From Sipunculus nudus (lineage: Eukaryota > Annelida > Sipuncula > Golfingiida > Sipunculidae): a stretch of 64,000 nucleotides of DNA. The notes beneath the pieces are model-generated. The model saw only the letters and a program-made list of their open reading frames with translations, did not search any database and was not told the DNA's origin. A program made the position numbers and the translations under genes. The stretch is taken from contig CM049306.1 of assembly GCA_026874595.1 (NCBI GenBank), positions 84,906,142 through 84,970,141 of the forward strand, written 5' to 3'. Positions 22,701 through 33,554 of the stretch are shown here, one piece after another (the first letter of the stretch is position 1; each line of letters opens with the position of its first letter).

Positions 22701-25700
22701 TCATTACCTGAATGCATATGATAATTATGATTACAAATGAACAAACAAAAAAAATCCATTATAGTTTAAACATATCAATACATATAAGTATTGAGTCTTA
22801 TGATAAGCGATACTGTAGTCTGTTCCACATTGAAATTTTTCAATATCTTCATAGAATAAGATAAATTCCGAATGGTATGCTGCAATGAAGGAACACGGCA
22901 TAGGTCTAATTAACTATATTAAAATTAAAGCCAGACCTTGCAGAATATTTCAGTGATGCCATGAAATCAATATCTGACAAAGCAATCTATTTTTTACAAC
23001 ATATCAACCCTATTTAGCAAAGGTCAAGGTCATTGGCCACATGCTCAAATGACTACACTCTAAAGCTCCTGATTGGTACTTCAGTGTCATAAATATTCTA
23101 AAAAATGTAACCATCACAATGAGGCTGCCAACCCATGACAGACGCCATGTCACTTAGCTACAAGTTTCAGAAGAACTAGAAGGTTGCAAAACTATAAATG
23201 TTGGTTTTTGTTATGAGGGTTAACATCTCATGTTAGGCTGTTGGTCCCTCTTCAGCTTTAGTGTTATAGTATGGGATAATATTTCAGTTTAAGAGGATAA
23301 TCGTCAAAATTTCAATGGTCCCCTACTGCTGGAACAGACTATAACGGAATATGTATTTTTTCCAGATACTCCACTATGGATTTTGACGGCTGTTGGTGGC
23401 GTCAGTTTAATTATTCTCATCATAATTGTGACGTGTTGCTGTTACCATCACTGTCGAGAGTAAGTCACGTAATTCCGTCCCGCACTGAATTAGTTGCGAG
23501 CCTTCCATGTGTTTTTTAGTGTTCTTAATATTACAAGCAGGCTAGCGTATATATATAAGTATATATTTCTAATTTTAACATTTATATTGTATTGTAGTTT
23601 ATTATGTTGCTTTGTCGAAAACTATAAAAAAAATCTTTTAAATCGCCCGCATGTGTAAAGTGTGGTTAGGGTTAGAACATATAGGCCGCAAAAATGATTT
23701 CTATAGAAAAAAAAGCACAAGTTCGAAAGCGATGAAATTATATACTACTACTACTACAATATCATTTTGAACATTTCGTTCAGACAAAAAGTTTTTTTTG
23801 TAGGTCAGGTCGTGTGCAAGAAATGCCAGTTACCCCATATTTAATCCGAGTCAAAAGTGCAACAACGCAGGATTCAGAACTAGGGGAATCCACAACACGA
23901 AGTTCAGCTGATCGGGAAACAATGTCTAAGCATACTGCCGGGGAAACGTGCTCACAGCATAGTGCACTTGAAACATACCCACAGCATACGCCAAAAGAAA
24001 AGTATCAACAGCACAGGGCACGAGAAACGTACCCACAACACACGCCAACGTACTCACAGCATGCGCCGAGGGAAATGAACTCAAGACATACGCCTAGGGA
24101 AACGTACTCAAAACATCCTGGTTCAAGGGACATCACTCCGAGGAGCATAAAGACTTCTGTAAGTCAAGTATTATATGTGCAATTAGTCCAGAACTGGACA
24201 GTTCGGGGCCTATTTATAATCTGATAGTCTATGTTACATAGACTATCATATTATAAATAGGCCCCGAACAGTCCAGTTCTGGACTCATGTGCAATATGAT
24301 TTTTAATTACCCTTTTTTGTATGAAAAAGACATCATGCACAAGTACAAAATCAAAACGACAGGGTTTTCTTTGCATTTAAAAATAAAATTAACTGTATAT
24401 GCTGTATAAGCGTGACCATTGCACCACATGCACCACCAGGGACGTCAATATAATGGGGATATATCCCCCCCCCCACTTTTTGACAAGGGGGATGGTCAAT
24501 GTTATCACCCCCCCCCCCCCCCACTATCCAAAGAATAATATTTATACTTTTCAAACCGGCTTCTGTGGCTCAGGTGTAGAGCGCAGGACTCAAAGCCGGG
24601 AGATCGTGAGTTCGAATCTCAGCCGAGGCGGTGAGGTTTTTCATGGTCGGCCCCCACCCAGGGTGAGCGCTCTGCAGGCTCAATGGGAAGGTCGTGCCCA
24701 ACGGCCGTGTTTCATTCACAAACGAGTGCGCCTTTCGGGGGTCCTCGGTGGTGCCTTTCGGGGGTCCTCGGTGGTATGACTACCAACCCAGGGCCCGCAG
24801 GTGCAGTAGTCACCGGGCCTGGTTAACGCCAGGATATAAAATGAGAGGAAGCGTGTGATACTGCCCTGTCACGTAGTCCGAAACCGGAATGGAAATCTGC
24901 AGATGTACATATACTTAGTTAAGCTAGCATTAAAAAATGGAGGCGGTTACCTCCAACAACAAAAAAATATTTAAAAAAAAATAATTTTTTACATTTCAAA
25001 TGAAATATATAAATAAATAAAATTATAGACTTTGGTTCCATTTATGAGTTTACAAGTGTAAGTGTAAGTGCAGTTCAAGAAATCCCCGCCAGGGTAATCA
25101 TCAAGCCACTTACAAGCCAGCCAAAACACTCATTTTTAAAAGATTTACTGAAAATGACGCTAATTACTCTTTTTCACTCTTTTTTAGCAGTATTTCCCCC
25201 TCTTTTTTCAGTGACAGAATTTCAAAATAAGCTATTTCTCTCATGCTATAACAGTCCATTTCGAACGAGAATGGGACACTCCGCAATTTGTGTGTGTACA
25301 AATGTCCAGCATGTGTCACAACATGTTAAAAATGCATGCCCTTATCTTCATACAGGGGGTTGTTTATCATGCATGTTTCTGACTTTGGGACAATGGGAGT
25401 GATATGATATACATATATGTAATATATGTAATATATGTAGAACATATTATTTAGTCATTGATAAAAAACAGAGGAATTGTCACCAGTTTTACTCTTTTTT
25501 CACTCTACATTTCAAAGAAGGCCCTCTCTTTTTTTCTGGAGCACTTACTCTGTTTCTCATTCATTCACTTTTGGTAGGTTTCGAGCTTCTCATACCGAAT
25601 AGCTCTGTTATAATAGCCGTAACAATGCCACAGATACCTTTGAATTAATTGTATGGTGATCCAGATTAACTTTAAATTCAATATATTTTTCCAATCATGT

Positions 25701-26053
25701 TTTTCCTACTCTTCACCAAATCTGTTCTGAACGTTTTTGCGTAAATTTGCTGTCAGACAGTGGGCCTATAATACCTCATGCCTGCATGCGGTGGAATTCA
25801 AATTTCTGCTTGATGAAGTTGCTGTTGGTTAAGCTTGAAAGGTCACCTTGAATTTGAATTTAAACCCTTCAGTATATGATATTTTAATATCAGGGCAAGA
25901 CAATGAACTGTAATATGTCTTTCTTTACAGTTGAGTGAAGATTACATGGGGCGGGAAATCTGTGAGGAATTCATTAAAAGACAGGCGGTAGTACCACGAA
26001 CTTGGCTGCCTCATTCTAAACCATACAGAGAAAACAACACCAGTACCCACTAG
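19725..26053 (+). CDS. Single-sushi-domain type I membrane protein (five exons)
   Basis: Exons 19725-19797, 21871-22068, 23366-23459, 23804-24158 and 25931-26053 join with phases 1, 1, 2, 0 to give exactly 281 codons (280 residues and TAG). Every junction has AG and GT. Residues 1-24 are a hydrophobic signal peptide (MSTTTVLELFFCILALL). Residues 26-78 form one complete sushi/CCP domain with Cys 26, 52, 66 and 78, the GNG turn and a Trp before the last Cys. Residues 94-113 are a transmembrane helix followed by CCCYHHC, possibly palmitoylated. The 160-residue tail contains seven degenerate repeats of consensus RETYSQHTP. CCP domains usually bind proteins or glycans, in complement control or adhesion. 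No named orthologue is recognised and the ligand is unknown. Confidence 0.85.
23930..24140 (+). repeat. Coding minisatellite, about 27-bp unit, in exon 4
   Basis: Nonapeptide-like units such as LETYPQHTP, RETYPQHTP and RETYSKHPG follow one another with small length changes in multiples of three. The array lies wholly in the cytoplasmic tail of the CCP membrane protein. Confidence 0.75.
24186..24284. repeat. 99-bp near-perfect hairpin just after the exon 4 donor
   Basis: Two 49-base arms starting GTCCAGAACTGG and ending TAGTCTATGT are reverse complements with two mismatches and a one-base loop. The outermost 14 bases are themselves almost palindromic. It begins 27 bases downstream of the splice donor at 24159. 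It may be a tiny MITE or a structured intronic RNA. Confidence 0.9.
24438..25055 (+). repeat. Older CAGGG-CGTCAATATA repeat split by a SINE
   Basis: The two parts, 24438-24555 and 25001-25055, correspond to the continuous copy at 32235-32410: CGTCAATATA, poly-C runs, GATGGTCAATGT, AATAATATTTATA, then TTTCAAATGAAATATAT and GACTTTGGTTCCATTTATGA. The interruption is the SINE. Confidence 0.85.
24556..24993 (+). mobile_element. tRNA-derived SINE
   Basis: The head resembles a tRNA: an A-box-like TGGCTCAGGTGTAGAGCGC followed about 40 bases later by a B-box-like GTTCGAATCTC. The remaining body is unrelated to tRNA and ends in an A-rich tail (AACAACAAAAAAATA). It includes a tandemly doubled 23-base segment at 24731-24777. 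It is flanked by TTTCAAA (24549-24555 and 24994-25000), the expected target duplication. It belongs to no host tRNA gene because the acceptor stem does not close. Confidence 0.8.
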
Positions 26054-28876
26054 TTAATACTTCAAGGTACACCACTTCTATCGTCAGGCCATGATACCGT
26101 GAATTCGTCTGTTATTGTATGATACATGTCATGTATCAATCCTGCGCCATTTCGGCCCACTGACATCAAAATGTCTACGACCAGCATACTAACGTCAGAG
26201 TGCCTCAACATCTTGCATTGAGGACCGTACTGTAATGCTCTATGAGAATGCAAATATTACCGTCCTTTCTGACGTCTCATCGCCTCAAGCATAATGTCAT
26301 TTGACATAAACCAGACCAAACTGTTAGCTCTTTTACCATACTTTCTAACAACGCCTACTATTTGTGAGAAAAATAGTTTAAAAATTACGTCTAAACTCAG
26401 CACATTTTTTTAATCCCTCGGCATGGTTGTTGAATTTCTGACCACATGGATACAATAATGGCTCGCAAAGGGCTACTCGACGGCAGCCATTTTGTACGCG
26501 ATACAGGAAATGGCTTTTTACCATAGACGCAGATTTTCAGTTTGGTTTGTAAGTTCACCTGTGTTAATTCATCATTCGTACCCTAATGGTAAGATTATCG
26601 TCTGTTTACCACGAGATCAATGCAACAGGATGGTTGGCCTGCACTTCATTCCTCCGTATGGCTCGTACAACTACTAATTGCAATCAGGGCTGACTTTCCA
26701 TTCCAGAAGAAGATGTTGTCAGGCATCAAGAGAACTCGTAATTTAAAATGGCCAATCGGAGAAAGATTACAAATTGATTACAGATTGACTGTCGAATAGG
26801 TGTTCTTATCCTGGATATATTATAAAGACAAATCTCTGGATTGGATTATACATTCAAGTATTGGCTGTATGTGATAAAACTTTGACCGATAAAAGAGTTG
26901 CATTTAGCGTCCATAAAGTATGTTTGGCCATACGTAACCCGTTTTTTAAAGATTTTTGACGACTATTTTGGCCATAACCAATTGATCATATGAGTAGTGT
27001 TTTCCTGATTCCAGAGACATATAGACTATTTCCATTCACTTGCAATGGATGATTTGTTGACGCTGGCGGTTAGACGTTAGGTCTGCCCGTGCGATGTTAT
27101 TTTTTTTTCATTCGGTATTCTACTTAAATAAAACAAATGACAGGCGGCTACTGAGGTAAACTTCAGCTGGTGTCTTACGTTTATAATGTTTTTGTTGGTA
27201 TTTCATCGAATTTATTAATGTCAGTGTAAGGTAGAAGATATTTTCATAGCTTGAAGCTGAACGGTTATGCGAATTAAGATTATATCGCAACCAGAATGTG
27301 GAGTCGTACTCCAAAGACCTGTATCAGACGTTTATGTACCCAGTGCCATTCTTAAGCCACATTCTCCAAGTGAAGGAAGCACAAACTAAATGCCTTATAT
27401 TTGTGTTTGCGAACTTTATTAACCTGTCATGTAAATATGTCATCATTTTTATTGAACGTCGATTAGCAGTCACGGGCGAATACAAGAATTTGGAATAAGG
27501 GACTTCACATTGCGAGGCCGCGTAGCTGGTGCGACTAGGCGCGAAGCGCCGAGCGGGGGATGGTGGGGGATGGGGGGGGGGGGGGAGAAGGGGGATGGCT
27601 ACGGGAAAGGGGGCTTTTGGGGCGGCGGGGGGAGGGGGAAGGGGGGCCCATTCCAAGGTGTAGAATTTCTTGAAAATTTTGGTTGTACTCGTGCAACTGG
27701 GTTAGCTGAAATGCTTTATAAAGCAAGTCATACATCGTAACTGGAAGCGTGACGGTGTACTATAAGTTTTATCCCCACATTTTATGGTTAGGTCGAAAAG
27801 GGGGGGGGCACGCCCCCTGCGCCCCCTCCCCCCTAAATCCGCTCCTGACAGTGTACTCAAGTGTAATAATATACTTTTTCAAGCGGCTATATGTCAAAAA
27901 TTAAATTAAAACTGATAATGTCATCATGTATACCTCACAACTTTTATTGCTTCATAATGTTTACATAACAATTCAATTGATTTGATTCTAATAAAACACT
28001 GTCAAAATCATTATGATTCTTGTTATTTCTTTGACAACGGATAGAAATGACAATCGATATGGTTTCTTCCAGTGCATTGATTATACGCTGAATTCGTTCT
28101 TGAACTATCTCCACATAACCACTGTTAACGATAATAGGCGGTTGACAAGCAACAAAGATCAATGAGAGTGGGGTTTCGCTCACGCGACAACCCGCTATCA
28201 TCGATTTTAACATTCTTGGCCTTGTTCCAATACCCTGGTGGCAAAACCCTGCCAATCATGTGATGACAAGCATGATTATGTGAAAAAAAGTTTTTAACTA
28301 ATACAGCAATCGAGTTTAAAAATAACAATTTCTCGGTAAGGGCTATATATTTCAAGTAGAAAAATAATGTTTAAGCCCCCCGCCATAAAGAGGGTGGACA
28401 ACAAAAATGGTCCGCGTCTGTCCGTCCGTCCATCCTTCCGTCCATATGTCCTGCCCCAACACTGATGCCACACTCTCCTTGTTAAACAACATATATGGCG
28501 GGGGACTGTTTGTGCTTCCAGGCCCTTGCTTATTGGTAATAAAGACATGGTAGTGTACAGTTCCACATTGTGGTAGTGTGTATATTCTTACAAACAGTAA
28601 CGATGACATAAAAGAAAATATTGGAATTCATCACTCATGACAACTGCATGAAGAAACCCGCTCTAACAGACAATAAATAAGTCTTGTGAAACCCCTGGAT
28701 TATAACTCCAGACAAACAAACAAACCAAGCACGAGTAAAAACATGAACTCTGTAGCTGATGCACTGAAACTACTGCGGACCTATGCGTCTGCAACATTGA
28801 TCAACAAACAACTAATATACATATATTTGATATAGCTTCTTGTTCTATGCTGGGCCTCTATGAAAGGCCTTTATAA
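26054..28876. other. 3' flank of the CCP gene and intergenic DNA
   Basis: The 3' UTR presumably begins at 26054; an AATAAA at 27127-27132 is a possible poly(A) signal. At 27545-27650 there is an extreme G-rich block able to form G-quadruplexes, and 27796-27848 is a fragment of the same poly-G/poly-C type of repeat seen at 39152-39354. A GTCCGTCCGTCC-type repeat lies at 28400-28450. No coding exon was found. Confidence 0.45.
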
Positions 28877-30000
28877 ACTAGAATACGGGTAGTCGACAAG
28901 CGACTACGTGTATCCGCAAAAATCAGAGTGAAACGGGTGAATTGAGGCATGGATTGAGTGGCAAGGGGAAATAGAGTGAGGTGTGTTGCATATTAGCATG
29001 GATGTCTGCAGCCGAAATGTGTATGTAGGTTGCGCCACCTACGACAAATCCAGAAGGCTGTCCAAGTTGTATACATATGCAAAATTTTAGGCAGAAAAAT
29101 CAAACCACTACATGAATATGAGAGATTTTATCCCACAGCAGACAAACAAAAGGACTTGTGCCAAATGGTGGCAGGTGGTGTGTATGATTAAGTGCTATGT
29201 GAGATCTATACACACATGCAAAATTTCAGGGGGATGTGTCCAACCAGTCCTGAGATATAAGCCTGAATGTCTGCAGCGTTAACATAAATGTAGGTGGCGC
29301 CACCTGCCAAAACAATCGAGAAAGCTATCCAAGATGTATAAACACGCAAAATTTTTAGGCAGATAAGTCAAACCACTACAGAAATATGAGTGATAGTGAT
29401 TTTAGCCCACGGCAGACAAACAGACGGACGCTGTGCAAAAAAAGTTGCAGGTGGCCCCTCCAGTTTTACACATGCAAAATTTGGCCCAATCGGTCAAATG
29501 GTTCCTGAGATATGAGCTTGGATGTCTGCAGCGTAAACTAGAAAGTAGGTGGCGCCACCTGTCATAAAGTTAAGAAAGCTGTCCAGGATGTATAAAACTG
29601 CAAAATTTAGGTGAATTAGTCAAACCACTGCAGAGATACGAGTGATTTTAACCCAAGGCAGATGAACAGATGGACACTGTGCAAACATGGTTGCAGATGG
29701 CGCCACCATTTTTTGTGTATGTTATAAAGCTATCCAAGGGCTACATTTGCACAAAAACAATTTTTCCTGATCGGTCAAACGGTTCCCGAGATATGAGACG
29801 CACAGAGAGGAAAGGTCAGAGGTCAACGCCAATCAGTTAGGCACCAGTTCATATGAGACCCGATAATTGGTGTAAGTTTCAGAAAATCCGTCCAGTAGTC
29901 TCAGAGGAGTTCTCCGGAAACGAACGCGACGGCGGCGGCGGCGGCGGACCCGGTAAAAAACCATATAGTATCCGCAAAACTTCGTTTTGGCGGATACAAT
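28877..30000 (+). mobile_element. 1.1-kb repeat with hairpin ends, copy 1
   Basis: It starts ACTAGAATACGGGTAGTCG and ends with TATCCGC..GCGGATACAAT. The left end folds as GTAGTCG-loop-CGACTAC; the right end folds as TATCCGC-AAAAC-loop-GTTTTG-GCGGATA. The middle is three diverged units of 255-270 bp, each with GGATGTCTGCAGCG and the palindrome AGGTGGCGCCACCT. Near the right end is a GGC trinucleotide run. It is the same family as 51442-52626. There is no open frame, so the element is non-autonomous and of unknown class. Confidence 0.8.
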
Positions 30001-30073
30001 TATAAATTTGTACATGGCAGACAGACTGCCATGCACACATAAAATTATGTTAAACACATATAGCAAATATATG

Positions 30074-30078
<5 letters not shown>

Positions 30079-30138
<60 letters not shown>
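30079..30138. repeat. (TA)n microsatellite
   Basis: About 30 TA dinucleotides. The predicted poly-Tyr/Ile open frames on both strands come from this tract. Confidence 0.9.
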
Positions 30139-30140
<2 letters not shown>

Positions 30141-30300
30141 GTGAGGGCATATATATTTCCACGGTTGATTAACTCATTCGATCGGAACTCTCCGTTGAGC
30201 GACAGTTCAAGTGAGCCTTTACAATTACTTGTTTATGTTGACTGATATAAGACGTGTACAGTTAATAATAGCATGCGTTGAACACGCAATAAGACTCAAA
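30138..30300 (+). repeat. Dispersed repeat next to a TA tract, right copy
   Basis: Inverted partner of 6475-6660, with the TA tract on the same relative side. Here the tract carries no LTR insertion, so this copy shows the undisturbed arrangement. Confidence 0.75.
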
Positions 30301-30689
30301 GCTCCCAACCTCCTTCCTTTTACAGCCTTCGTAAATTTCCCATTTTTACTCATATAAAATCAACTGATAGAATTTAAATATCAGATGCTTCTTTAACGCT
30401 TTAAAAGGACCTATTAACATACACTTTATATAAAATATACATTATATACAGCTTTTTCTAAGTAAAATATTTTGGTATCTGCTAATGTTTCATTCTGATA
30501 CCATTTGCTTACGCTTCTTCATAGGATTTTATAAGCTTGCAGCGGGCGTGATCATTAGTGCAAAACATAAACACTACCGCGAACGCCACCTGATGGACGT
30601 ACCGCGAAACTTTATAATAAAAGTTTTCGTAGCGTCCAACTAGTGTTTCTTCGTGGTTTCTTCTTTCCTGTTTGTTCCCCTTGTTTGTG

Positions 30690-30789
30690 AGATACCGCGC
30701 ATGCGCTAGGTCGGACCTCTCGCCAGACAATTCTTGTTATTGTAAACACACTTTTGTTTATTCCAAACAGAACCATAACTAAAACAGGT
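30690..30789 (+). promoter_or_regulatory. Possible promoter with NRF1-like site and 5' splice donor
   Basis: The palindrome GCGCATGCGC (30697-30706) matches the NRF1 core, a common element of housekeeping promoters. About 80 bases on, AAAACAG|GTGAGT is a consensus splice donor at 30788. Together they could mark a non-coding first exon of the CYB561D2-like gene 2.8 kb downstream. No transcript evidence is available. Confidence 0.3.
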
Positions 30790-31307
30790 GAGTCAAAAGT
30801 ATTTATCCCACATACCGGAATGATTTTGCTTGGAATCTTTAGTATTTAGCCAAAATGAATTAACAGCGTAAGATAATACACGTATTCTTGGAAATGTTTC
30901 TGTGTATGCCTTTTAAAAGTTTAAACAATATTACATATCGGTATATCAAGAGCATGGGGTGAAAAACACGCAGTTCCTAGAAATTTGAGAGAACACGGCC
31001 CACAACATGTAGCAAAGATTAGTTTATAGCTTTGGTAAACCAGTATAAAAATGTTCTGTATATACCAAATTTGAATACCTGAAACTTCCAGCCCTTTTAG
31101 CAATGGCCAAATCCGCCCCTGTCCGGAGCGAACAGGCTATACATGTATTTTAGTTAAGTGACTATATAATACACTACTCAGTAGGCTTTATTTTTGGATG
31201 GTAACTTAAAAGCGCCAATACGCTAGTCGTATAGACTCGATGTCAGAGAACCGAAATGGTCCTAAATATAGGCCTACGTATACTGGTCACAGTGAGAGCA
31301 AAATTAT

Positions 31308-31440
31308 TATTATTAATATTATTATTATTGTTTGGTTTGTTGTTGTTATTATTATTATTGTTGTTTTGTCACTATTTTTATTATTATTATTATAATTATT
31401 ATAATTATTATGATTATTATCATTATTATTATTATTATTA
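31308..31440. repeat. (TTA)n microsatellite, imperfect
   Basis: Interrupted TTA/ATT/GTT repeats. The poly-Leu/poly-Tyr open frame over it is an artefact. Confidence 0.85.
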
Positions 31441-32234
31441 TATACTAGGCATTTATTTGGGGATATTTATTCAATATAACGAAGCACCAAAGCGGTTAAC
31501 ACTGGAAGACAAAACTGCCCGTTATATAATCTGGAAGCATATTTGTATTATAATTGACGGGTGTTCCACTGGACGTTTGTCACGCATCTCCTCCGTGTCC
31601 ACGCTTTGGGTGTGCACGTTTTTCTATCTTGATTTGACGTGAACGATGTCAAGTGTGTCCTAAGGGGGTCATGTCACATATTTTCACCTTGATCCTAAAA
31701 TATTTCCCTTTATTTTTCCACAGGGAGATTGTAGCGCCATCTGTCGAAGCAACCAGGCATAAAGCAGTTTGTTAATCTTAATCAAGACCTTCATGAGGTC
31801 CGGTGTTTCGACCGGTATGTGACGCGGATATTTTTTCAACCACAACCAATACCAAAAGAAAACAAACAGTCCCAGATGAGGCTTTCCAATTTGTCGAAAA
31901 TTTAGTAAAGATAACGCAAATTTCAATGCCGAAACAAAACATAGGCGTATGTACACAGTTATTTTTGCTTAAAGATGAATTATTTTGCTTGGACGTTTTG
32001 GACGTCGATTTAAAAATGTGTACTTACAATAAATGAAACCCAAATAGAATGAGACATTACAAAATGTTCAGTTTTCCTTTAGCATCTGCAAACATACATA
32101 CAATATGGATATATGGTACGGCATGTAGTTTTTTTTCTTATCTGTTTCTTAATAATTTACAAATCATCTTTAGGTATGTTATTTCTCCCCACTGTGCAAC
32201 GAAACTTTTACCTGTGACGGGTGTGCCGTTATGT

Positions 32235-32410
32235 CAGGGGCGTCAATATAGGAGGGGGGATGTGGGATATATATCTCCCGACGTTTTGGCATGGGGGGGG
32301 GATGGTCAATGTAATCATCCCTCCACTATTCAGAGAATAATATTTATATATTTCAAATGAAATATATTAATAAATAGAATTATAGACTTTGGTTCCATTT
32401 ATGAGTTTAC
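32235..32410 (+). repeat. Intact CGTCAATATA repeat (uninterrupted relative of the SINE site)
   Basis: About 175 bp, continuous across the point where the copy at 24438-25055 carries a SINE. Confidence 0.85.
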
Positions 32411-32511
32411 TATGAAATATTTATATCTAAATGGTTTTGAATTAACATATACCTTATTTTTTAAAACCATATACTTAATTGATATATATTTGATGTGTCA
32501 CACAGACAATA

Positions 32512-32518
<7 letters not shown>

Positions 32519-32555
<37 letters not shown>
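32519..32555. repeat. (TA)n microsatellite
   Basis: A pure TA tract of about 18 repeats. Confidence 0.9.
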
Positions 32556-32561
<6 letters not shown>

Positions 32562-33554
32562 ATGTATAAACATGTCTGTTTATCCCAATTTTGACTACCC
32601 TCCACACCTGTCACCCCCCCCCCCCCCCCCCTCCGACCCTTGCGACTCATCTCACCACCCTGCGAGTCATTTGCGTTATGTTATATATTAATATCAAAAT
32701 AAGTAAGCAAGACTTCTTTATGTAAAGTGCTATAGGTCTATGTCGTATTTAGAATGAAACTTTAGATGAACGGATAGGATAAGCTAATGCCGGACAAGCT
32801 GGTTACTTGCGCTGTAATTCACTTTAATGCGAAATTTAGTTATTTTTTAAATATAAATAACTATTAATAATATTCACAGTTTTGTTACGAGTTGGTGAAA
32901 ATTTTAACTAAAAATAGGCCGTAGGTTTTAACAAATCTTCTCCCAAGTTGAGGCCTTTGATCACCAGTTGGTCACGACTTTGTATATGTAACTTATTTAT
33001 AAAATATGAATATTATGAATGAAAATATGACAGACGATATGACAGACATGTAACAGAATGTTTGCAAACTCAAACCAGAGCCAGTGGTATGGAGCATAGC
33101 CGTGATAAGGGTAATCGCATAAGAATAATGTGATTTTTCAGTCTGTGACATGACAAATTTTTAAATTTTAGAACTGCACAAATCCAAAATTGTAACTGCA
33201 CTTTACCCATTAACAACTGCACAAATAGGGGTCATCTGCACGTTAATATATACCCTGATCGTCGGTTTAACCACACAGCATTTTACTTCTCTTTCGTTCT
33301 GGATCCAAGCTAGTATCTCTCTGTCCTTGTCGCATATGTTTGGGACCCAGGAACCAGTCTAAATTTAGAAAATCTAGCGCCACCTGTCGGCCGTTCAATC
33401 GGAGCCTGTGGAAGAGGCTAAGTACAGGCCAAGTCAGAGGCCAACCCATGCAATGCATTAATTTCATCAATGAGAGGTGTACTGTTCGAACTCAGCAGGA
33501 ATCATTGACAACTGTAGTCTGTACTGTAACCTCACTGTCTGTACGACTGTCAAC

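Larger units (their letters stand above)
30301..33554. other. Upstream region of the CYB561D2-like gene
   Basis: Contains a GC-richer block at 30500-30790 (possible promoter), a TTA/ATT microsatellite (31308-31440), the intact copy of the CGTCAATATA repeat (32235-32410), a TA tract (32519-32555) and a poly-C run (32615-32632). No protein-coding exon was found. The 5' UTR of the next gene must lie in its last few hundred bases or in a distant exon. Confidence 0.45.

Noticed and set aside
24560-24640. Functional tRNA gene
   Set aside because: A- and B-box-like motifs are present, but the stems do not close and the sequence continues into a SINE body with an A-rich tail and target duplications.
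27324-27656. Proline-rich protein on the minus strand
   Set aside because: It is the translation of a poly-G/poly-C low-complexity block, with glycine-rich shadow frames on the other strand.
29833-30172. Tyr/Ile repeat proteins on both strands
   Set aside because: They translate the TA microsatellite 30079-30138.
31256-31642. Leu/Tyr-rich 128-codon frame
   Set aside because: It consists largely of the TTA/ATT microsatellite and has no exon signals.
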